Below, in pieces: positions 44,085-55,720 of a stretch of DNA of 64,000 nucleotides. The DNA is from Podocnemis expansa. Its lineage: Eukaryota; Chordata; Testudines; Podocnemididae. Positions within the stretch are counted from its first letter, which is position 1. Each line of letters starts with the position of its first letter. The notes below the pieces were generated by a model. It was not told the DNA's origin. It ran no database searches and worked only from the letters and a program-made list of their open reading frames with translations. The DNA lies in assembly GCA_007922195.1 (NCBI GenBank), contig ML682091.1, positions 682,570 through 746,569 of the forward strand, written 5' to 3'. The translations under genes and the position numbers were made by a program.

Positions 44085-44875
44085 AGACCTACACGGATAC
44101 AAATATGTGGATCCGTATCCAATCTGCATCCACAAGAAACGGTCCGCAGATATCTGTGTTGTAGCCGTGGATGTGGATACAATGAGAATATCCGCATATT
44201 TGCAGGGCTCTAGCTCTGTGCAGATAAAAATATGTGAATCCGTATCTGATCTGCATCCGCAAGACAGGGTCTATGGATATCTGTGTTGTATCTGTTATGA
44301 GATTTGTATGAGACCACAAACTTGGGAGCATAAGTGACTCCATCCTAGCACTGTTCCCTTAATATTATTTCAACCTCTAGCCTGACTAACAAAAGTATAG
44401 AGCCCCTCTCATCCTTGAACAGTCTATAAGCAGAAGATTAGGGAAACTGCACCAGTCTCGAGGTCACCTATTAATCAACAATTTCTCCTGTTTATTACAT
44501 TCCCAGGCTCTGAGGAGCCTGCTTGGCCTTCTTTACTAATTCTCCTATCTTATATGAATATGTATGAAAACTATCCCTATATAGTACTAATAAATGTATT
44601 AATCTTGTTTACTTTGAATATATTAACCATTTTTAGATTTCCTTGAATTAAGTTGTTGTACCTGGGTATAAAACCCTTTTAGCACCAGTCCTTCAGGGTC
44701 GGCCGCACTCAGTAGCTCTGAGTGTCAATAAACTGGTGATTCTTCCTCCTGTTGTCCGACTCCATCATTGACCAGAGCAGAGAACGAGCTTTTCTCTTAA
44801 CATATCCACAGATGCAGATATAAGGCAGATATCTGCAGATATCCATGGATTTGCAGGGCTCTATTTATCAACTGC
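44085..44875. repeat. Tandem repeat (about 125-bp unit) split by an LTR
   Basis: Two copies of a unit with GGATCCGTATCC, TCTGCATCC, GATATCTGTGTTGTA and TTTGCAGGGCTCTA are in tandem. The first is 44090-44212 and the second starts at about 44215. The second copy is interrupted at 44292 by the solo LTR and resumes at 44803 to about 44875. Confidence 0.75.
44293..44802 (+). mobile_element. Solo LTR, ERV1-like, 510 bp
   Basis: The ends are TGTTATGAG and CTCTTAACA, imperfect inverted repeats with TG and CA. A 4-bp duplication, TATC, flanks it (44289-44292 and 44803-44806). Inside are a TATA box (GGGTATAAAACCC near 44667) and AATAAA near 44730. A 4-bp duplication is usual for gammaretrovirus-like elements. 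No internal retroviral genes lie nearby. Confidence 0.85.
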
Positions 44876-45454
44876 CCTGCTAATAACTGGACAGCTGAAG
44901 ATAACTCTCTTTAATAAATGCAGTTTTTATCTCCCAGCTTCCCATGAAACTACAGATCCCACCACTATCTACTTATTATTTTTCAACTAAACTGAAAAAA
45001 AGACTGTGGGCAACTCTTTGCCTTATATAGAGACTTTGACCTTTTCTGATTGGTTATTTTCAATCCTTCATATCCATGCTACTACTTTCAGTTCTTCTTA
45101 CTGGTTGATTTTCTGGTCCAATCACTGCCACTTACCTGAGCTGGACCTGATTGGAAACCTGCACTTATATGCCCTCAGGAGTGACCTTTATTTTACCCCA
45201 CCCTGCCTGGTTGCTGTTGGTCACATTAAGGCCACTATTATGATTTTTTTTTCACCTATGTGTTTCTACCAGTGCCATCGTGGATGTGTAGCCATAACCT
45301 CTCAAAACACTCTTTATTGTAATAAAAATAAACTATGGCACATTTCTGTGCAACTTCATATTATGACTCAACATCACTGCCACAATCCAAGCTTAGAGAA
45401 AGTCAGATACTGAATTCCCCCCCTGTTCAGACATATTTGAGCCCTTCAATCCTG

Positions 45455-45535
45455 CAAATGAAAACAAGAGTCCTGTGGCACCTTAAAGACTAACACATTT
45501 CTTTGGGCAGAAGCTTTTGTGGGTATATTTATACA
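45455..45535 (-). mobile_element. Penelope-type terminal unit
   Basis: The dispersed unit is seen with CCTGTGGCACCTTAAAGACT and CAGAAGCTTTTGTGGGTA. It lies downstream, on the minus strand, of the Penelope-like endonuclease fragment at 45787-46250, which supports the family link. Confidence 0.6.
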
Positions 45536-45786
45536 TGCAAGGGTGAGAAATATTTCTGGCAGGGCAGGAGAGCAAGTGCTGGCACAGTCAACACAGTTAG
45601 GGTAGATGAGGCCCCAGAGCCCTAAATGCAGTGGGGCAAACGGGGTAAAGCTATTACAGGGCAGCTTTTGTGACACCAGCTTTAAGCGCAGCTAATGAAC
45701 GCGCCTGGGACAGCAACACACCGCATTACAGCTCTGTGATGCCCATTCACAACAGTTGATAAGAACGTGCAAACATGCAAATAGGG

Positions 45787-46250
45787 TCAATCACTTTTTG
45801 TAAAGAGATAACCCTTCAAAGTCCCTAGCCAGACCCAGCTCCACAGTTCCACATGGAAGTCTGTTTTTGATGTCTTTTTTTGTCGAGGAATGGCAACTTT
45901 CAAGTCTGTTACAGAGTATCCAGGGAACCTGCAGTGTTCTCCTACTGGTTTATGGATGTCACCATTTGTGCTGTCCGATTTCTGTCCATTTTCCCTTTTG
46001 TACAGGGACAGTCCAGTTTGGCCAATGTGTATAGCAGAGGGATTTACTGGCACATGATGGCATAGATAACATTGGTAGAGTGCAGGTGAATGAACCCCTG
46101 ATGCTGTGGCTGATGTGGGTCAGCCCAGTGACAGCGTCACTAGAGTTGATGTGTGGGCAGAGCTGGCAACAGGGTTTGTTGCAGGGATAAGTTCTTGGGT
46201 TGGTGTTCTTACAACAAGAGCACTGACTGAAACTATTTTGACTTGCATCT
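45787..46250 (-). pseudogene. Penelope-like element, GIY-YIG endonuclease fragment
   Basis: On the minus strand the frame reads SAIHIGQTGLSLYKRENGQK, then KPVGEHCRFPGYSVTDLKVA. This is the arrangement of the GIY-YIG domain of Penelope-like retroelements (IGQTG, R residues, KPVGEH, PGHS-like). Upstream sequence to about 46250 continues the same region with several breaks (ISAMWADSI-like frames are interrupted). It is a 5'-truncated, decayed copy. Confidence 0.65.
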
Positions 46251-47570
46251 CATCTGTGGTTTGATTTCAAACTTTCTGCTAGAGTCCATATAGAAACTTT
46301 TTCTTTCAATGCCTCTCCCCTTCCAGAAATTATATCTTTAGAATGGTTGTAATGACTCCACGTTTAGGTCATTGACACAGCATGTACCCTCATGAGGTGC
46401 GGCACCAAATTTCAAACAGATATGACTAAGCGTGTCACTTTTAGAGATCTTAGAAAAATAAATCAGATACTGTAACACAACATTAACACTGTGGTGGTGA
46501 TGCACTGCTACGATGACCTGAGAGCAAGAAGCAGGAATGTTGCAGATCTCACTGCGCTCCAGTATCAAAATAATGCTTGGAAAGAATGTTTTTAGTTGAG
46601 CTTTTGTAAGTAATTTTCTACATTATAAAAAAATAAATATTATTTCATTTCTAATTGTGATAGCCCAGATACCATCAACAAGGTTTGGACCTTGCTCTTA
46701 CATTATTGCAACAGAGCCCCTTCCCATTTGAAATAAAGAACTACTTACAACACCTGGCAGCAGCAGTAGGCTGTTATCTTCAACACACTCGCCACTAGAA
46801 ACAGTAGGCTACACATGCGTGGGTGGCCTCATATTATGGGCTTCATAGTCAGGCAATTTCTCAGCCTTAGGGTCTGATCAGGCACTGAGCTACCACCAGC
46901 CAGAGGTGCAGTGCCAGATCCAGCCCCTGCTGCCAGTGTCCATGGCGCAGCCCTCCATGTAGTGGGAGGACACACCACAGGGGATGCCCACCAGACCCTG
47001 TGCGCTCTCCATGGGGGAGCTGCCCCCATAGCAGCTGCTGTCAGCACTGCCCTGTACTCTGTGGTTGCTTAGCGGCTCGGTGTAGGTGGCACTCATCCAT
47101 ACCACCTACCACTCCAAGAACTGCCTGCCACTGCTGCGTGGGACCCCCAGCGCCAGCACCGCTACCGCCACTAGTATCAGCTGGGTGTGGCACAGCATGG
47201 CCTGGCTGGAGCGATACCCAGGCCATCTCCTGCCTCCTTTCCCAACATCCAAGGGAAGAATGGAGCAGCAGCAGCAGTGAAGGACAGGGGCCCATTTCCC
47301 CCACCCGGCCACCGCTGCCACAGGGCGTGTAATTGGTATAGGGACAGGATGTTTCCCCGAACTTCCTTCTCCCAGCTGTCCCCACTCTCCCCCCACCACG
47401 CTGGCCCAGCTCCCCTCAAGGTTGAGGCTGCAGCACAGGGTGGCCAGCCTGGTACAGCAGGTGTTGTTCTTAGAAAAAGAAAGACTTGCAGGATCTTATT
47501 CAGGGGTACAAGGCACTATGACACATTTATTGTAAGAAAACACAATTGATAACTACCTGCAACCCATGCG

Positions 47571-47574
<4 letters not shown>
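46251..47574. other. Non-coding; GC-rich block at 46830-47450
   Basis: Overlapping frames exist on both strands in the GC-rich block. I recognise no domain and no splice structure, and do not call a gene. Confidence 0.3.
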
Positions 47575-47620
<46 letters not shown>

Positions 47621-47630
47621 NNNNNNNNNN

Positions 47631-47677
<47 letters not shown>
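47575..47677. repeat. CA microsatellite with 10-N assembly gap
   Basis: A CA repeat runs to 47620, ten Ns fill 47621-47630, and the repeat continues to 47677. The true length is unresolved. Confidence 0.98.
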
Positions 47678-47680
<3 letters not shown>

Positions 47681-48119
47681 GAACATGTCCTGCAGTTTAT
47701 CTGGTATAGTTACCAGTCCAGATCATGGCTTGAGATCACACCTTGAGTTTGTTGCTGGAATTTGTAGCTCACAGCAGCTACCTGGCCAGCAAAGCCAGGC
47801 ATGAGGAAGAGCAGGGTCTCTGTCAGGCACACAGCTGTGCACTGACACTCTTGGTTGCTGTGCAGTACATTGCCCAAAGCTACACAGTCTCACCCATCTT
47901 ATAGATATGTCTCTTTGTCCATGGATGTTGTGCGCACATGGCTTCAGGGTATGGCATGGCCATAACTTTGATCCTGTTCTTGATGGGGCATTTTGTCCCT
48001 TTCTTTCTAGGGTGGAGTCTTCTTGCTTTTGCAGGGTTTGTCTGCCTTGTTCTTCAGTGATTAAGGTGGTGCTGGTAGTTTGTCATCAAGACATGCTGGT
48101 GATTGGAGACAGATACTGT

Positions 48120-48133
48120 CACTCACTCACTCA

Positions 48134-48172
<39 letters not shown>
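48120..48172. repeat. CT and CA microsatellites
   Basis: CTCA, CT and CA dinucleotide runs lie in succession. Confidence 0.9.
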
Positions 48173-48224
48173 TTCACATATCTAAAAAAAGTTTCAGTCA
48201 AACCTAGATTAGGCAATATAACAT

Positions 48225-48425
48225 GAAGCTACCCAAAGGGGTAGTTGTGTTAGTCAAGTTCAGTAAAACAAACAAGCAAGGAGTCCTGTGGCACTTAGAC
48301 TAAAAAAATTATTTTTTTGCACGAGCTTTAGTAGGAGAAAAATCCCACTTTGTCAGATTCCTTATGCATCTGATGAAGTGGGAATTTTCTCCTATGAAAC
48401 TCATGCAAAAAATAAACACAAAAGT
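48225..48425. mobile_element. Foldback Penelope-type unit pair
   Basis: The left arm has GTGTTAGTCAAGTTCAG, ACAAGCAAGGAGTCCTG and CACGAGCTTTAGTAGG. The right arm, inverted, has CATCTGATGAAGTGGG, CCTATGAAACTCATG and AATAAA. The right arm holds CTGATGA at 48370-48376 and GAAA at 48396-48399, the spacing of a hammerhead-ribozyme core. Confidence 0.65.
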
Positions 48426-48514
48426 AAATCATTCAAAATGCAGTTTTGTTTACAATATGGAGGGGAAAGTGAATGAAAGAGCAGAGCATTTTTATCAATG
48501 AATATTCTGTGTAG

Positions 48515-48712
48515 AACAAGGGTCTCACACATGTGACCCACAGGTCATATGTGACCCCTAAAGCTATATCCTGCAGCCCGCAATGACAGTGTTGGTGCCA
48601 CTATTTGGAATATTGTTATATGAAAAGTTTTCAGTGATGTGGGCCTCAGGCTAATGTACTAGTCCTCATGTGGTGCTCATGGTAATTTGAGTTTGAGACC
48701 TCTGATGTAGAA
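48515..48712. mobile_element. hAT-like MITE, GTTTGAGACCTCTG copy
   Basis: It is related along its length to 49888-50097. Ends are AAGGGTCTCACAC and GTTTGAGACCTCTG. Substitutions are more frequent than in that copy. Confidence 0.7.
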
Positions 48713-49008
48713 ATTTCTATATGAAGCAGTTCAATGGTGTAAATTCATCGTTAGCCGTACATAGGGCCCCAGCACCCTCACTCCTACCCTATGTCAGCTG
48801 GGCTCTTCCTCGCTGCTGCAGCCCCCTCTTCTCCCAACCTTAGACTCAGCATCCACTCATGCCAATGCATCCACCTAACCCACACATCCCTGCCCCTCCC
48901 CAGCAGCCAGCTCCCCTTTCTGTGCCCCTCTCCCCTTCCTGCCCGCTGTTGGCAACAGAGAAGGGAGGAGGCTATGGTTGGGAGCAGGCAATGGTTTAGA
49001 TCAGTAGT

Positions 49009-49196
49009 TTTCAAATTATGGGTCAGGACCCAGTACTGGGTTGCAGAGCTTTAAGTACTCAGTTGAGGTGACCCCTGCCTGCTGCTGCCACTGAAAGACC
49101 GGACTGCATTGCTCAGAGATGTAACTGTTGGGTCAGGGGCAAAAACGACTTTTTTTTTCAACTGGGTCCGAAGAAAAATGTTTGAAAACCACTGCT
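49009..49196. mobile_element. hAT-like MITE, AGTTTTCAAA ends
   Basis: Terminal inverted repeats CAGTAGTTTTCAAA and TTTGAAAACCACTG enclose a short non-coding interior. The flanks TTTAGAT and CTCTAGAC may be a diverged 8-bp duplication. Confidence 0.65.
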
Positions 49197-49231
49197 CTAG
49201 ACACTCCACTGAGAACAGGCCTGGGAGTTGG

Positions 49232-49621
49232 TCAGCAGTGGGAGGGGACAGTCTCTGCTATGGGTGGCACTGTCAAGAGACAGATATTCTCTCCAGCCTG
49301 GGCTTTGATGGAGCAGATGATCAGGGAAGCTAGGTTTTTAGCATCCAAACAAGGACTGAAATAAGGGCGGAGCCTCCCAGAGAAGATGTTAGTGAAAGTA
49401 AAGAGCAGGCACCTGTCCATCACATTGTAAAATGAGACCTCGCCCAACTCGTAGTCCAGGAAAATCCCCACCTGGCTGGGCCTGATGCTCACAGGGAGAG
49501 GGGTTGGAGGGGAGGTGAGGGCCTTGTATTCCCCATCCCTCAGCCACAAGGCCCAGTGTCCATTCCCAGGTGAGCATGTGACTGACTCCTTCCTGCTCAC
49601 AGATTCCCTACAAACCCCCAG
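49232..49621 (-). pseudogene. Orphan B30.2 (SPRY) 3' half
   Basis: The minus-strand frame reads CRESVSRKESVTCSPGNGHW, ALWLRDGEYKAL, VGIFLDYELGEVSFYNV and LRPYFSPCL to a stop at 49232. It is closely similar to the matching part of the exon at 27623-28176. At 49621 the similarity ends abruptly, so the PRY half and the acceptor are gone. No RING, B-box or coiled-coil exon lies upstream. The remaining frame has no stop, so the loss may be fairly recent. Transposons lie on both sides. Confidence 0.85.
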
Positions 49622-49887
49622 TGGAGCAACGCCCCTGTTGGTAATTATTTGATGTTGTTTGCATTGGGGCAGCTCGTGCCATAGAGGCCACCTAGGCAGT
49701 TGCCAAGGGCTGGGCTGGGGCTGCTCCACTGCCCACCCGTGGCTGGCAGCACTGGTAGTAGGAATTTTGGTGCCTGGGGTGCACCATAGGTAGCAGCTCC
49801 AAATGCACGATCCCTCATTAAGCAGCAAAATGTGGCTACTCTGTGGCACCCATGGCAAAGCCCCAGGCACCCTGCCACAGTTTACAG

Positions 49888-50097
49888 CAGGGGTCTCAAA
49901 TACGCAGTCCATGGGCCGCATGCAGCCCCTATAGCTATTTCCTGTGGTCCGCAATGACACTATTGCTAGTGATATTTGCAATATTGTTATATTAAAAGGT
50001 TTCAGTGGTGTGGCCCTTGGCTTAATGTATTGGTCCTCATGCGGCCCCGTACTAGACCTCATGGGGCCTTCATGGTGATTTGAGTCTGAGACCCCTG
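49888..50097. mobile_element. hAT-type MITE, CAGGGGTCTCAAA ends
   Basis: The left end is CAGGGGTCTCAAA and the right end TCTGAGACCCCTG. The flanks GTTTACAG (49880-49887) and GTTTATGG (50098-50105) match at 6 of 8 positions, an eroded 8-bp duplication. This is the best-preserved of three copies in the window. Confidence 0.8.
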
Positions 50098-50969
50098 GTT
50101 TATGGTCTTGGCAACCAGACTCCCACGCACAGCCAGACGCCGGAAGTGGCAGTGCCATCCCCCACCTGCAGCCAGATCCATGGCCAGGGTCAGGTCCTGA
50201 CAGCAGCCGTGCTGCTCTGCCTGGGTGGGGTGGGGGTGGGAGTCAAAATTACTTGGCCTAGGGTAGCACGAAAGCTTGGGCCAGCCCTGGTTTACATCTG
50301 TTTCATTAGAGGGTAGCAACGTAGATAAATTGTTTTCTTGTCTGTTACTGCTGTTCTCTTAATTAAGAGGTCAGAAGGGAATATTAACATCTCGATGGGC
50401 CTTTGGTGTAACAACATAATTTGCCTGTATCACTCTTTGAGGTTTAAATACACTCTCTGTTGACTGTGCTAATGCCACTAATCAGCCCCTAGAAGATGAA
50501 GGTTTTACTTGAAAGGACAACATACACTCACAGAAATATCTATGGACTCTCTTGACAGTGCACATGGCTCTTGCTGTCTATACTGTTTGATGAAACACCC
50601 ACAGACTAAAGATCAAATATCGCCCTCATCAAAGCCCATGTGAGCAAGTTACCTCCAAGTTCCAACCTTATTTCACTAAAAAGGAAGCTTCAGGCCTGAT
50701 CCCTTTTTATCTCAAATGTGTCTACACTTCTCAGGGAAAGTTTGGATCACAAGGCTGGGATTTGAGAACCAGCCTGGAATCGCTATAATTTTCTTGGGAG
50801 AAATTGGACAAACTCTGCACATGGACTATTGAGTAGTCATTTCTCTGGACTGGATTTCTAAGAAATAAGCTCTAAACAAGGACTGAGGGCTCCAAAGCTG
50901 TTCGAGTAATTTCAAAGGCTTATTCTTCACTGCATTTACTTTTCCCTTTTATACTGTAAGTTTTCCATT
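50098..50969. other. Non-coding, no element assigned
   Basis: A GGGCCAGCCCTGG end of a dispersed element is near 50279. The rest is AT-rich and unassigned. Confidence 0.35.
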
Positions 50970-51065
50970 TCTAGTGCCTGATGAAGTGGGATTCATCCAC
51001 AAAAGCTCATGGGATAAATAAATTTGTTTGTCTTTAAAAGCACCACAGGACTCCTTGTTTGCTTT
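50970..51065 (+). mobile_element. Single terminal unit, Penelope-type
   Basis: The unit contains CCTGATGAAGTGGGATT, AAAGCTCATGGGATAAATAA, GTCTTTAAAAGCACCACAGG and ACTCCTTG in order. CTGATGA is at 50978-50984; the second core box has decayed from GAAA to AAAA. Confidence 0.65.
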
Positions 51066-51260
51066 TGTGTCGGTGTCTCCCCCCCTCACTTGCTCCCCCT
51101 CTGGAACTTTTAACATGCCTCCCCCTCAAAGACTTTGCAGTTTTAAAAGCTTTGCAATTCACTGACCTTGTCTATTTTGAAACTGATCTAAGAGTTTTAT
51201 TTTCATCTGTCTATGTATACGCACCTTTAAACAATTACTCTTTCCCTTTTTAATAACTAT

Positions 51261-51607
51261 GGGTATGTCTACACTTGGGGCTCTTAATTCGAGTTAACAA
51301 GGTTGACTTTAAGTCAACTTAAAGTTGATCTTGTTAAGTCAACCTAAGGGTACATTCACACTGGAGGGCTCTGTTAAGTCAATCTTGTTGATTTAGCAGA
51401 GCCTCCAAGTAGATACCCCCATCTAAATTGCATTACTTTGACTTCATAAAGTCAACAACACTTAAGTCAACCTTAAGGGCAGGTGTTATTAAGTCGACTT
51501 AAGCAAGTGCTTAAGTAGACTTAATAAATTCCAAATGTAGGTGCAGCTTTCCTTAGGTCAGCTTAAGGAGGATTAAGTCGACCTAAGGCTCTAGTGTAGA
51601 CATACCC
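51261..51607. mobile_element. MITE, GGGTATGTCTACACT ends
   Basis: Perfect-looking inverted ends, GGGTATGTCTACACT and AGTGTAGACATACCC, enclose TTAAGTCAAC and TTAAGTCGAC motifs. It belongs to the same family as 6178-6637. No coding capacity. Confidence 0.85.
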
Positions 51608-52204
51608 TGTTACCTTAGTTAAGAAGTAGTGGCTTTAGGTGTGCATTTGGATAAGATCTGAACTGTTCATTGATCTGTTTGGTAAAGTGTCTGATCCTCT
51701 AGGAATGGTAGAACTTTTTTACATATGATGGATAAAGATTGTCAGTAATCCCCATCATATTTGACACGAGTGTCTGGGTGTTGGCCAAAAGGCTCAATAA
51801 TTTTAAGGATTTTTTTTTTGGTCTTCAGAATGACCAGTGAAGTGATCGGAATCTATTTGCTGCTGGCTTGGTCTATCTTACAGAAGAAAACGCACCAGAA
51901 AACGAACCAGTATTTAGAGCTTTGCCTGCCCCATTCTTTGCAGTTTGTCCTGTTAAAGTTATCTCAGCACGGCTCCCCTGAAGCCAACATCACAACTTGT
52001 CACACTATCTCAGAAAAGCTAATAAAGAGATGTACCTGAGGGAAAGTTCACATTGTGAATAATTTTAAAAGGTGGGACATTTTAATTTAGAGAGGAGACA
52101 TGGCAGAGAAATACAAAATAATGAGTGAGAGAGAGAAGTCGAGTGCTTGGGCCTATCTTCTTCCCTAAGATGAGCACAAGAGATACTTGTGATGCTGTCT
52201 GGAT
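51608..52204. other. Non-coding, nothing assigned
   Basis: AT-rich sequence with short open frames only. Confidence 0.35.
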
Positions 52205-52325
52205 TTAGGAAAAACAACAAGGAGTTGTGTGACACTTTAAGACTAACAGATTTATTTTTTGCATGAGCTTTAGTGGGAGAAGGTCCCACTTCCTCAGATG
52301 CTTCGAAGATGGGTGATCTTACAGA
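52205..52325 (-). mobile_element. Single terminal unit, Penelope-type
   Basis: On the plus strand it runs from AAAACAACAAGGAGTTG through GACACTTTAAGACTAACAG and GCATGAGCTTTAGTGGG to CTTCCTCAGATGCTTC. It reads as a minus-strand copy of the unit, with the first hammerhead-like box as CTGAGGA. Confidence 0.65.
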
Positions 52326-54273
52326 AAGGATCATTTATGATTGTTTTTTATATTAACAATATTTCATACTTGCAATAATTCATAAGTGATACACCATGTT
52401 TGATACCAATGGAGAAGTTGCTATCTGTTAGGAATTATTCTATGGTTTATATGTACGGGTTGTATCTGTTTTAGGAGTTAGGAATATGGTTGTTTTATTT
52501 GTGTTTCAAGTTGTTGGTGAATGCCTGCAGCCGTGCCCATTAGGGAACCCCCAGGTATAGTGGGCCCAGGGAGAAACCGACTGAGCCACTAAGACTTGTC
52601 CATGTGACTCAAATCCAGTTTGATTTGCAAAAATTCCACACAACACTATGAAAGCCAGAGGTGATAAAAGGCAGCAGCAGCAACTCCATTTTGTCCTCAG
52701 CCTCCAGTCTGCAACCACTACCCACCTGGACACCCATCTGTGATTGGACAAAGGACTGAGACCCACCCAAGTGCTGGGTGTCTGCCAGAGGAACTGGACT
52801 AACTAGCAAAGTCCAAATTCTTCCAAGGACTTGCTTTATGTGAACTATAAATCATTTGGTATGTATATGATTCACTTTGACCCATCAACATCTCATATTT
52901 TGTTTTCTTTCTTTTTACATTAAACCCTCAGCTTTAAGGATTTTAAAGGATTCACTGGCAGCATGGTATTTTGGGTAAGATCCAAGCCTATATTGTTCTG
53001 GGTGATGTGGCTGGTCCTTTGGAGTCAGGAAAACATATTTCTTTCAGAGAACCAGTGGCTAGGTGGGGACCGGAGAAGCTGATGTGCAAAAACAGGGGCT
53101 GCTTCTATTTTGTTATGCTTTTTGATGACCGGTGTGGGTAATCCAAGCATGTTGTGCGCATGAGTGGGAGACTGCTTTAAGTACCACCCATCAGTATTTT
53201 GGGAGTCTGACTCCCAGTTTTGCAGCTTGCCCTGATTTCTGCACATTCAGGAAGTTATCCCAGGATCCGCGGGTCACAATATTCAATCTGAAATGCAGCA
53301 AATTTTAAACTATAAGAGGAAACGCTGTTTTTATGGGATACATAATTAACTTGTGGAACAACTTGTCACAAGATAGCCTTGAGGTCAAGAGATTAGCAGG
53401 AGTAAAATGAAAGAATATTGACATGGATCATGTGAACATACAGAATTATACAGGAGAGGATTAAAATAAAAGAGACGAGGAAAGAAAATTCTGACATAGA
53501 GAAAGGATCCAAAAGGGTGAAGGCATTGATATGGAATGTGACTATCCAGAGTCATCACAGCTCCCAAAAACATAAGCATCCTGGAAGGGAGAGAAGCCCC
53601 CTCCTGCAGCAGAGCTCAAGGCAAACCCTAACTGACAGGGGTCAGGCGGGAACTTTCCCTGCAACAGCTCAGTCTATCACTGGCTACTCGGGCTTCTTGC
53701 CTTTTCTCTTGAAGCTGTAGGTGATGGGCTGGCTCTTGTCACAGGCAGGATCCCAGGCTGGTTGGGCCAGAGATTGATTTGCTCTGGCAGCTCCTGTGCT
53801 CTTCAAAGATTCTTTTTTAGAGTCTGATCCAGCAAAACACTTGAGCGCTTGCTGATCAGGGCTGGTTTGACTCATGGGTTTAAAGCCCAGCCTGTGGCTA
53901 AATTCCCAGGGCCTTAGTGAATCTGTATTAAAAACCTGTTTAGATAAATATCCCCAGGGAAAACCAGCTTCTTTGAAGATAAAACTCTTATGGCAATCAA
54001 CTATTAGTATTGGCCGAGAGAAGTGACACCCCAACACCCAACCTATTAGCATTTTTGTTTGTCTGTCTGTCTGTGTGGGTAGGTGACAGTTTTGAACATA
54101 CAACATCCAGGTCCATCTTTCACAAGTAAAAAGCATGGCTCCTTTCTGCTTCTTTGAATTATCCCCTTCTGTCTGTTCTGGAAGAATCATTTTAACAGAC
54201 ATTTCATCTTGCCAGTTCTTCCTACACTTGCAAATCTTTGCATAAAGCTCACAGCACTTTGGGGAGAAAAACC
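52326..54273. other. Non-coding; one long minus-strand frame at 53684-54313
   Basis: The frame at 53684-54313 (-) is 209 codons, with no domain, composition or splice signal that I recognise, and I do not call it a gene. The interval is otherwise unassigned. Confidence 0.3.
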
Positions 54274-54281
54274 CTCTGGAG

Positions 54282-55623
54282 CAGAATTCGGCAACCACTG
54301 GCCTCTGAGCCACATGCAGCTCTTTAACAGCTGCCTTGTAGTTTCAGGGATGCCAGGCTGTAGGGTGGGTGCCCATCTGGTTCCAGCTCCAGGGCTGAAT
54401 TAGAGAAGCTCCAGGCTGGCCCAGGCTGCCCAGTTTCAGTTCACCACAGCCTCCCCTACCCTTCCACCACACACACCAGAGGCCTCAATACCCTCCCTCT
54501 GCTCCACTGCTGACAAAGAGCAGCATTCCTGGCTGCCCTACCTACCCCCAGCTGGCCGCTCCTCCCCAGGGGGTGGAAAGCAGCCAGCCTGGAGCTGCTG
54601 CTTTTGACAGCAGGGCCCCAGATCAGGCCCATTCAGCAGAGTTTGGGCCACTTTGTCCCTGTCCCTCCAGCACTAAACAGGCCCAGTCCAGTAAGGTGAC
54701 CTCTATACCATGCAGGGGTGGGGGGGGCCAGGGGCAAAGGGGCCTAAAGTCTGCTCCAGAGCCCTGTCCCCCAAAAGCAGCAGCCCCATGCTGGCTGCTC
54801 TCCGCCTGCCAGCAGAGTAAAGCGGAGTGGAGGGAAGGAGCTTTCTGACTCCAGTTGTCTCTCCCCTTCACCACGACAGCACCAGAGGCTGTGGCATGGC
54901 CACCTGGCCTCCTTTGGTCCATGTGGAGGTAGGGCAATGAGATGTCAGCATCCCAAAACTGGGCAGTCTGGGCCAGGGCCTCCCTAATCCAGCTCTGGTG
55001 CTGGGACTGGCTACTAGCCCCCTGCAGCCTGGCAGAGGCTGTTGGCACCCCGGGGGCTGTCACATTTGTCCTCCCCCATTGCCTCATGGTTCCCCATCCT
55101 CTGCATCCCCCTCTGCACAGAGGCAAATGTGTCTTGGCCCCCCAGGGGGGCACCATCCTGGGGCTGAGGAGGGGTTGCCAGGGGGCCTACTGTGGGGAAG
55201 GACTGCTGGGAGCTGGAAGGTACACCTGGCTTGGGAGCCAGGGATGCCAGGAGAGCTAGTGCCATGGGGCTGGGCAGGGAGCAGAGGTGGCTGCAGGGGG
55301 ACGGGTGGTGCTGCTAGGTCAGGTGTGTGGGGGCACTGTCCTGGGGATGGGTGGGAGCACAGGGTGACTGCTGTGAGCTGGAAGGGCCAACTGGGCATGG
55401 GAGGATGCTTGGAACCAGGAGGACTGGCCCAGTAAATGGGGGGGGGATGAGTAGCCATACTGTGCAAGGGGGGGCAAACAGCTGGGCTGGGTGGCGGAAG
55501 GGGCTGCAGCCGTGCTGGGGATGGGGCACAGCTGTTGCAATGGGAGCTACACCTGTTGCACTCTCAAAATACAGGTTTATTTGGAAAAATGGCTCTTCTT
55601 GCCTTTCGGGTTGCCAAGCCCTG
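54282..55623. mobile_element. hAT-like element, 1.34 kb, GC-rich interior
   Basis: The left end CAGAATTCGGCAACC and right end GGTTGCCAAGCCCTG are inverted repeats. The flanks CTCTGGAG (54274-54281) and CTCTGTGG (55624-55631) match at 6 of 8. The interior is GC-rich, with long opposing frames but no transposase motif that I can see, so it is non-autonomous or carries captured sequence. Confidence 0.7.
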
Positions 55624-55720
55624 CTCTGTGGGGACTTTCAAAGATGCCTTGGGGATTTGCACAGTGATGCTCATTGATTTAAACAAAAACTGAGTGCTCA
55701 GAGCCCTTAGGCTGCTTACT

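Noticed and set aside
46829..47549. Possible small membrane-protein gene in the GC-rich block
   Set aside because: Overlapping frames on both strands, no consistent domain and no exon signals.
49645..50158. Upstream part of the 308-codon frame as the N-terminal half of the B30.2 protein
   Set aside because: Similarity to B30.2 stops at 49621; beyond that the frame runs through a hAT-like element and unrelated sequence.
53684..54313. 209-codon minus-strand frame
   Set aside because: No recognisable domain, start context or splice structure. Such a length is reached by chance in this much sequence.
54282..55623. CpG-island promoter
   Set aside because: The GC-rich block lies inside inverted terminal repeats with a flanking duplication, so it is a transposon interior.
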